DNA from: Nanosynbacter sp.
GTDB taxonomy: Bacteria > Patescibacteriota > Saccharimonadia > Saccharimonadales > Saccharimonadaceae
Reading direction: 5' to 3'
DNA length: 9,728 bases
NCBI GenBank assembly: GCA_029975625.1
Contig: JARKOR010000096.1
Coordinates: 1 to 9,728, forward strand
Below, in pieces: positions 5,908 through 9,728 of the stretch (within the stretch, counting starts at the first letter, position 1; each line of letters opens with the position of its first letter). The position numbers were made by a program, and so were the translations under genes. Under the pieces are notes generated by a model, which saw only the letters and a list, made by a program, of their open reading frames with translations, made no database searches and was not told the DNA's origin.

Positions 5908-6630
5908 CTAACGCGGCCGCTTCATGGCAATCCGCCGGGCCGCTTTTGCGATGTGGTCGTCAATGTTTCGAGGAGTAAATTCTCCATATTTTCGTTTTGC
6001 CGCTTCAGCAATCATCCAGTCGGCAATCTTAGGATTCTTTGGAAGTAGCGAACCGTGTAAGTAGCTGCCGATAACATTGTACTTGCGCGCGCCTTCGTGT
6101 TTGTCTAGCGTGTTATTTCCAGCTCCTGTTTTGACCATCGCCAGAGGTTTTGTGTCGCCTCTAAGGAATGTCTGTCCGCTATGATTCTCGTATCCGACGA
6201 TGTTACCAAACTCTTCCGAGTGCGTAACAATATTGCCAATAAGCCGCTCGCTCTTGCCGTAGGTCTCGGCATCAAAAATGCTAATTCCTTCAATGCGAGT
6301 GCCATCTTGCGTCTCAAAGAAATGCCCAAATAACTGATACAGCCCGCAAATAACCAACATTGGCGTGCCCGCTTGAGCGAGATTTTGTAATGTTGGTCCA
6401 ATCCGCAACAAGTCGTCCTGAATCTTTCCTTGACCGCTATCTTGCCCGCCACCGCCAACGACAATATCGATGTCGTCGGGGAATGGGTCGCCGGGATTAT
6501 ATTCGACGACAATCGGCGTGAACCCGTGCCACTCCAGTCGCTTCTTCAGTACGAGGACATTCCCGTTGTCCCCATAAATATTCATGTCGCGAGGGTAAAG
6601 CTGCAGGATAGTAATGCTCCGCTCGTTCAT
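5908..6630 (-). CDS. gatD: lipid II isoglutaminyl synthase, glutaminase subunit
   Basis: The protein has 240 residues and is a class I glutamine amidotransferase of the CobB/CobQ-like type. It is the partner of MurT: GatD releases ammonia from glutamine, and MurT uses it to convert D-Glu of the lipid II stem peptide to D-isoglutamine at the inner face of the membrane. The nucleophile is Cys95 in LVICGLYQLFG and the catalytic His is 192 in SYLHGSLLPKNP. Arg129 (KSERLIGNIV) matches the position of the substrate-binding Arg described for Staphylococcus aureus GatD. The glycine-rich VVGGGGQDSGQG (57-68) fits the family. The ATG overlaps the murT stop by four bases, and a Shine-Dalgarno AAGGGG (minus strand, 6640-6645) lies nine bases upstream inside murT, so the two are translationally coupled. 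Length is normal for GatD. Confidence 0.94.
   Translation of the reverse strand: MNERSITILQLYPRDMNIYGDNGNVLVLKKRLEWHGFTPIVVEYNPGDPFPDDIDIVVGGGGQDSGQGKIQDDLLRIGPTLQNLAQAGTPMLVICGLYQLFGHFFETQDGTRIEGISIFDAETYGKSERLIGNIVTHSEEFGNIVGYENHSGQTFLRGDTKPLAMVKTGAGNNTLDKHEGARKYNVIGSYLHGSLLPKNPKIADWMIAEAAKRKYGEFTPRNIDDHIAKAARRIAMKRPR
5913..5947 (+). terminator. possible terminator of the glycosyltransferase gene
   Basis: GCGGCC (5913-5918) pairs with GGCCGC (5938-5943), followed by TTTT (5944-5947). It lies 12 bases past the stop, inside the 3' end of the convergent gatD gene. The loop is long (19 bases) and the T-tract short, so efficiency is uncertain. Confidence 0.35.
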
Positions 6631-7916
6631 ACGCCAATTCCCCTTACTTTTGTGTAGTTTGAGAGTGCTTTACGAATGGCCAGCATGGCAGTGTAGGTGC
6701 AATAAATACGCTTTGGCCTGTCACTATTTTCCGTCAAGAAACCGTGCAGAGCTTTTGAAATATCCGTCTCGACGCTTTTGAAGGACACATCGTCATACTG
6801 TAGTCGCAATGCCATGTCGAAGGCTCGTATCCCGGATAGGTAAATGAAAAACTCTCTTTGATTATTTCGCAGGCTTTCAAATGAAACATCCCACAACCAG
6901 CTCATGTCTCGGCCATCCGCGTAGTTATCGTTAATCGCAATCATCGTTGCGTACTTTTCTGGCGAAAATGAGGACAGTCCAAGACGAAACCCGCCCGGGT
7001 TTTTTACCAATACCAGCTCGACTGGCTGTCCGTCTAGCATAATGGTTTCACCTCGCCCAAAGGCTGGCCGCACTGCCGATAGCGATGCCATGAGAGCCAT
7101 CGTGTTAACCGCATCACCCAATATGTGCCGCACGCAGGCAATAGCCGCCGCCGCGTTAAACATATTGTATATGCCATTGATTTGTAAATCTGTCGAATGG
7201 TTTGAGCCGTCGAATGCGAACGTAGCCATATGGTCGTGAAAAGCGACTAGCTCAACGTCCGCAGGGATAGTCGATACGGCAACGTTGGTCTGGTCGTGAA
7301 GCGATTCATCATTCGGAAAAAGAGTCAAGAGCTCTGGCGCCAATCCAAAGTATGATACTGATATCTCGTCGGAAAGTTTGCCCGCGATGTTTCGAATATG
7401 TGCGTCCTCGCGATTGAGGGTAACACTTTTTGTCGTAGCTTTTGCAATGGTCTCAAGAAGTACTGCCGTATGATCAATTTCACCAAACCGATCAAGCTGA
7501 TCTCTCATGACATTCAGTAACAAGCTGTGCGTTGGCGGGACTACTTTTGCAAAGTGAACCGCGTGCGCTTCGTCCAGCTCGAGCACTGCAATGTCCGCCT
7601 TGAGCTGACCCGTCCATGTTACTTCCCTAAGCAGCGCTGCAACCACGCCTCGCGTGAAATTACTGCCTGTTCGGTTTGTAAACACGCTCAGGCCTTGACT
7701 TTCTAGCAATTCAACAACCATCTTCGTCGTTGTTGTCTTTCCGTTTGTGCCGCTAATAAGGACCACACCCTGCGGTAGTTGTCCTAAGCTACGAGCGATG
7801 TATGTTGGGTCGATTTTTTCCACGACCAACCCTGGAAGCGCCGAGCCACCACCGCGAAGCCGCATTGCCCCGCGTACGCTCTTTCCTAAAACGGTACTGA
7901 GAAACTGTCTAACCAT
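6627..7916 (-). CDS. murT: lipid II isoglutaminyl synthase, Mur ligase subunit
   Basis: The protein has 429 residues and is the ATP-using subunit of the MurT-GatD complex that amidates the D-Glu residue of lipid II. The Mur ligase middle domain begins with the P-loop GTNGKTTTTK (56-65) and continues with LELDEA (112-117) and NVMRDQLDRFGEID (135-148). The C-terminal DUF1727 domain holds NDNYADGRDMSWLWD (329-343), the region of the aspartate known to complete the active site with GatD. As usual for MurT, the N-terminal UDP-binding domain of MurC-F enzymes is missing. The region where characterised MurT proteins carry a four-cysteine zinc ribbon (about 185-245 here) has no cysteine; the only cysteines are 261 and 406. 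The gene is first in a two-gene operon with gatD (ATGA overlap). No Shine-Dalgarno precedes its ATG, which follows a -10 box by ten bases. Confidence 0.94.
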   Translation of the reverse strand: MVRQFLSTVLGKSVRGAMRLRGGGSALPGLVVEKIDPTYIARSLGQLPQGVVLISGTNGKTTTTKMVVELLESQGLSVFTNRTGSNFTRGVVAALLREVTWTGQLKADIAVLELDEAHAVHFAKVVPPTHSLLLNVMRDQLDRFGEIDHTAVLLETIAKATTKSVTLNREDAHIRNIAGKLSDEISVSYFGLAPELLTLFPNDESLHDQTNVAVSTIPADVELVAFHDHMATFAFDGSNHSTDLQINGIYNMFNAAAAIACVRHILGDAVNTMALMASLSAVRPAFGRGETIMLDGQPVELVLVKNPGGFRLGLSSFSPEKYATMIAINDNYADGRDMSWLWDVSFESLRNNQREFFIYLSGIRAFDMALRLQYDDVSFKSVETDISKALHGFLTENSDRPKRIYCTYTAMLAIRKALSNYTKVRGIGV

Positions 7917-7926
7917 CTGTTTATTT

Positions 7927-7935
7927 ATAATACCA
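7927..7935 (-). promoter_or_regulatory. extended -10 promoter of murT-gatD
   Basis: On the minus strand TGGTATTAT fits the extended -10 form (TGn plus a five-of-six hexamer). It ends ten bases before the murT ATG, giving a leader of only three or four bases. TATAAA, shifted by three bases, would give a fully leaderless start. No convincing -35 is seen. Confidence 0.55.
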
Positions 7936-7942
7936 TTTGCGG

Positions 7943-7948
7943 TACAAT
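7943..7948 (+). promoter_or_regulatory. -10 box for the small membrane protein / Clp operon
   Basis: TACAAT (five of six) ends six bases before ATG 7955, so the transcript is probably leaderless. The best -35 at 17 bp is a poor TTTATT (7920-7925), which overlaps the murT leader. The two divergent promoters therefore occupy the same 38 bp. Confidence 0.5.
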
Positions 7949-7954
7949 AGAGCT

Positions 7955-8329
7955 ATGTTTTTGGTGGGAATCTTTCAATGGTGGTATGGTAGCGGTTGGC
8001 TGCGCCACATTAAACGCTCCTATGCGGGTATTCTCAGAACGGCAGATTTTTTCTCGATTGGTCTCCTTCTCAAGACATTATTTAACCCATTCCGGCAAAT
8101 TTCCGCCGGGAGTGTTCAGGGTCCGTTTCCCGTGCAACTCAAAGCATTTGCCGACCGTCTATTCTCGCGTTGTATCGGCGCAGTCTTTCGAACGCTAGCT
8201 ATTTTTATGGGTATGGTCGTGATAACAGTGCGCTCAGTTTGGACGCTGGCGAGTATTATCATCTGGACGCTACTGCCCCTTACTCCGTGTGCGGGCGTAG
8301 CGCTGTGGATGATGGGAGTGACTCTATGA
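7955..8329 (+). CDS. small membrane protein paired with a Clp ATPase
   Basis: The protein has 124 residues. The N-terminal part is amphipathic, with aromatic and basic residues, and contains a motif-like stretch DFFSIGLLLKTLFNPFRQI at 31-49. The C-terminal half (about 75-122) has two probable membrane helices separated by a short turn. The frame is open from a TTG at 7937, but ATG 7955 is chosen because a -10 box ends six bases before it. The stop TGA overlaps the ATG of the Clp-like gene (ATGA, 8326-8329), so translation is coupled and the two products are made together. I have a weak memory of similar proteins next to Clp-like genes in Patescibacteria, which I cannot verify here. The role is unknown; a membrane anchor or adaptor for the ATPase is a reasonable guess. 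Confidence 0.78.
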   Translation: MFLVGIFQWWYGSGWLRHIKRSYAGILRTADFFSIGLLLKTLFNPFRQISAGSVQGPFPVQLKAFADRLFSRCIGAVFRTLAIFMGMVVITVRSVWTLASIIIWTLLPLTPCAGVALWMMGVTL

Positions 8330-9728
8330 AGCCGGTATTGCAATATGGCAGTTTAAGGGCGCAGAAAGCGCGCTTTGCCGAACGATTTCGCGGCGCGTGG
8401 CTTATTGTCGTCTACCTACTCATCGCGTTATCTATACTTGGCGGTATAGTTCTCCTACTCGAGGATAATCCCCTCGGCTGGCTGGCGGCAAGCTTTGCCG
8501 GTCCACTCGCGATGATTGCCATTTGGTGGCGGGGCGATCTTCTGAGCCTGCCTGCTCGACTTCCCGCAAGAACAATTGACGATGTTTTGGCATCTGATGT
8601 GCTTGGCCGGTTGCCGCGTTCGCCGTCGCCGCGCCAAATCGCGGAAGTTGTCGGTAGCGTACGCGCGGGTCAATTCTTAGCCGTAAGGGAGGGTATCAGC
8701 GGAACATTTCTCGTCAATATCGCAAGCGAGGATCCGAATGACACGAGTGCTTTATGGGAAGCGGCAATCCGCGTTCAAGAGAGAACGAATAGCCCGAAGA
8801 TAACAGGCGCCGTACTCGCGGCGGCAATCATAGAGCAGTTTCCTGAATACGAAGCCTTGCTTGCTAGTTTGCGCCTTGAGATGGTGGATGTCGATCGAGG
8901 CATTCACTGGTATGAGCGTATCAAGTGGCTTATTAATCGCTATGCCGAGAAACCTTTGCGAACTGGCGGTATCGCACGAGATTGGTCGTTCGGGTATACT
9001 CCCATCTTGACGAGGTTCGGGCAAAATATTAGCCAGCAGGTGAGTGGCGGGACAATCTTAACGAAAACCGACGTACATAAAGAACCGCTCGATCGGCTAC
9101 TCACTACGTTTAGTTCGGGCGGGCGGCAAAATATCTCGCTGGTTGGACCGAATGGCGCAGGCAAAAGCACTATTGTTGCCGCTTTTGCCGAAATGTTGAT
9201 TGACGGGCATGAAAAAGTGCCAAACTCGCTTCTCTATCAGCAGGTATTCTTGCTTGACGCAACGTCGCTCATTAGCGTGGCGAATGGTCGTGGCGAGCTC
9301 GAAGGGCTTGTCGCGCAAATTCTAAACGAGGCATATACGGCAAAAAATGTTATCCTTTGCCTCGATAACGCTCAAGTGTTTTTCGAGGAAGGTATTGGTT
9401 CGGTAGATCTCAGCAACGTCTTGCTGCCTATCTTAACCGCCGGACGACTGCGTATCATTCTGACTATGGACGAGCAGCGGTTCCTGCAGATTTCTCAGCG
9501 CAATACCGCCCTGGCAAATACCCTAAATGTGTTAACTATTGCTCCGACTGACGAGGATGCTACCTATGAGATTATGCGCGATCAGCTCATTAGCCTTGAG
9601 TCGCAGCACAAAGTAACCTACATGTACCAAGCGCTTACCGAAGCCTATAGGGTGGGTGATCGTTATGTGCAGGACCTTGCTATGCCAGGCAAAGCGTTAA
9701 AGATTCTCGAGGCATCGGCCGGGTATGC
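8326..9728 (+). CDS. membrane-anchored Clp/Hsp100 AAA+ protein, 3' truncated
   Basis: 467 codons are visible and the gene leaves the window without a stop. Two membrane helices at about 24-45 and 50-68 come first. A Clp-N-like helical region follows at about 82-200; SPKITGAVLAAAII and the following residues to VDV resemble the Clp repeat. The linker YTPILTRFGQNIS (224-236) matches the pre-D1 segment of ClpB/ClpC. D1 begins around 250 with Walker A GPNGAGKST (274-282). The Walker B strand is VILCLDNAQ (342-350), with Asn at 348 where a catalytic Glu is usual. The ALERRF arginine-finger motif of ClpB aligns with ALANTL (395-400), and the pore-loop Tyr before RGE aligns with Gly321. MPGKALKILEASA (453-465) matches the sensor-2 region. 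A Shine-Dalgarno GGGAG (8314-8318) lies seven bases before the ATG. The likely role is unfolding of membrane or envelope proteins. A normal D2 would be expected beyond the window. Confidence 0.85.
   Translation, partial: MKPVLQYGSLRAQKARFAERFRGAWLIVVYLLIALSILGGIVLLLEDNPLGWLAASFAGPLAMIAIWWRGDLLSLPARLPARTIDDVLASDVLGRLPRSPSPRQIAEVVGSVRAGQFLAVREGISGTFLVNIASEDPNDTSALWEAAIRVQERTNSPKITGAVLAAAIIEQFPEYEALLASLRLEMVDVDRGIHWYERIKWLINRYAEKPLRTGGIARDWSFGYTPILTRFGQNISQQVSGGTILTKTDVHKEPLDRLLTTFSSGGRQNISLVGPNGAGKSTIVAAFAEMLIDGHEKVPNSLLYQQVFLLDATSLISVANGRGELEGLVAQILNEAYTAKNVILCLDNAQVFFEEGIGSVDLSNVLLPILTAGRLRIILTMDEQRFLQISQRNTALANTLNVLTIAPTDEDATYEIMRDQLISLESQHKVTYMYQALTEAYRVGDRYVQDLAMPGKALKILEASAGY

Noticed and set aside
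7937..7954. TTG at 7937 as start of the small membrane protein
   Set aside because: It lies upstream of and across the -10 box; ATG 7955 fits the promoter position.
1..9728. CRISPR arrays, insertion sequences, tRNA or rRNA genes
   Set aside because: Reading both strands I found no regularly spaced repeats, transposase-like proteins with terminal repeats, cloverleaf sequences or rRNA segments.

Overview
The window looks like a chromosomal segment of a Candidatus Saccharibacteria (TM7) or closely related Patescibacteria genome. Three things point that way: a MurT/GatD lipid II amidation pair, a single type IV prepilin with no assembly genes beside it, and a small membrane protein fused in an operon to a membrane-anchored Clp/Hsp100 ATPase. 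TGA is used as a normal stop (murT, the glycosyltransferase, the 7955 gene), which argues against the recoded Gracilibacteria and Absconditabacteria. The taxonomic call is inferred from gene content and protein style; no rRNA gene is present.

Layout. Bases 1-150 may hold the 3' end of a gene that begins outside the window. From about 140 to 318 there is a compact regulatory block: an operator-like palindrome, a perfect extended -10 box, and a strongly folded RNA of about 145 nt that ends in an intrinsic terminator. It stands upstream of two small unrecognised membrane-protein genes (341-706 and 713-1195). A very strong bidirectional hairpin terminator at 1336-1379 closes that block. A type IV prepilin gene follows (1484-1993), with a run of eight G inside its promoter.

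On the minus strand, 2119-4278 encodes an MMPL/RND-type transporter. It is divergent from a GT-C (family 39-like) membrane glycosyltransferase (4374-5900). That gene converges, with a 7 bp gap, on the minus-strand murT-gatD operon (7916 to 5908), whose two genes overlap by 4 bp. Divergent from murT, with only 38 bp between them, lies a plus-strand operon: a small conserved-looking membrane protein (7955-8329) and, overlapping by ATGA, a membrane-anchored Clp-family AAA+ protein that runs off the window at 9728.

Together the genes describe an envelope-centred neighbourhood: peptidoglycan amidation, sugar transfer to an extracytoplasmic acceptor, RND-type export, a surface pilin and membrane protein quality control. 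Several first-in-operon genes (pilin, glycosyltransferase, murT, the 7955 gene) have no Shine-Dalgarno and start only 6-10 nt after a -10 box, suggesting leaderless or nearly leaderless mRNAs. Downstream genes such as gatD and the Clp gene carry clear Shine-Dalgarno sequences. The most unusual signals are the structured leader RNA with mutually exclusive pairings, the degenerate first AAA+ domain of the Clp protein, the MurT without its zinc-ribbon cysteines, and the G-tract in the pilin promoter.
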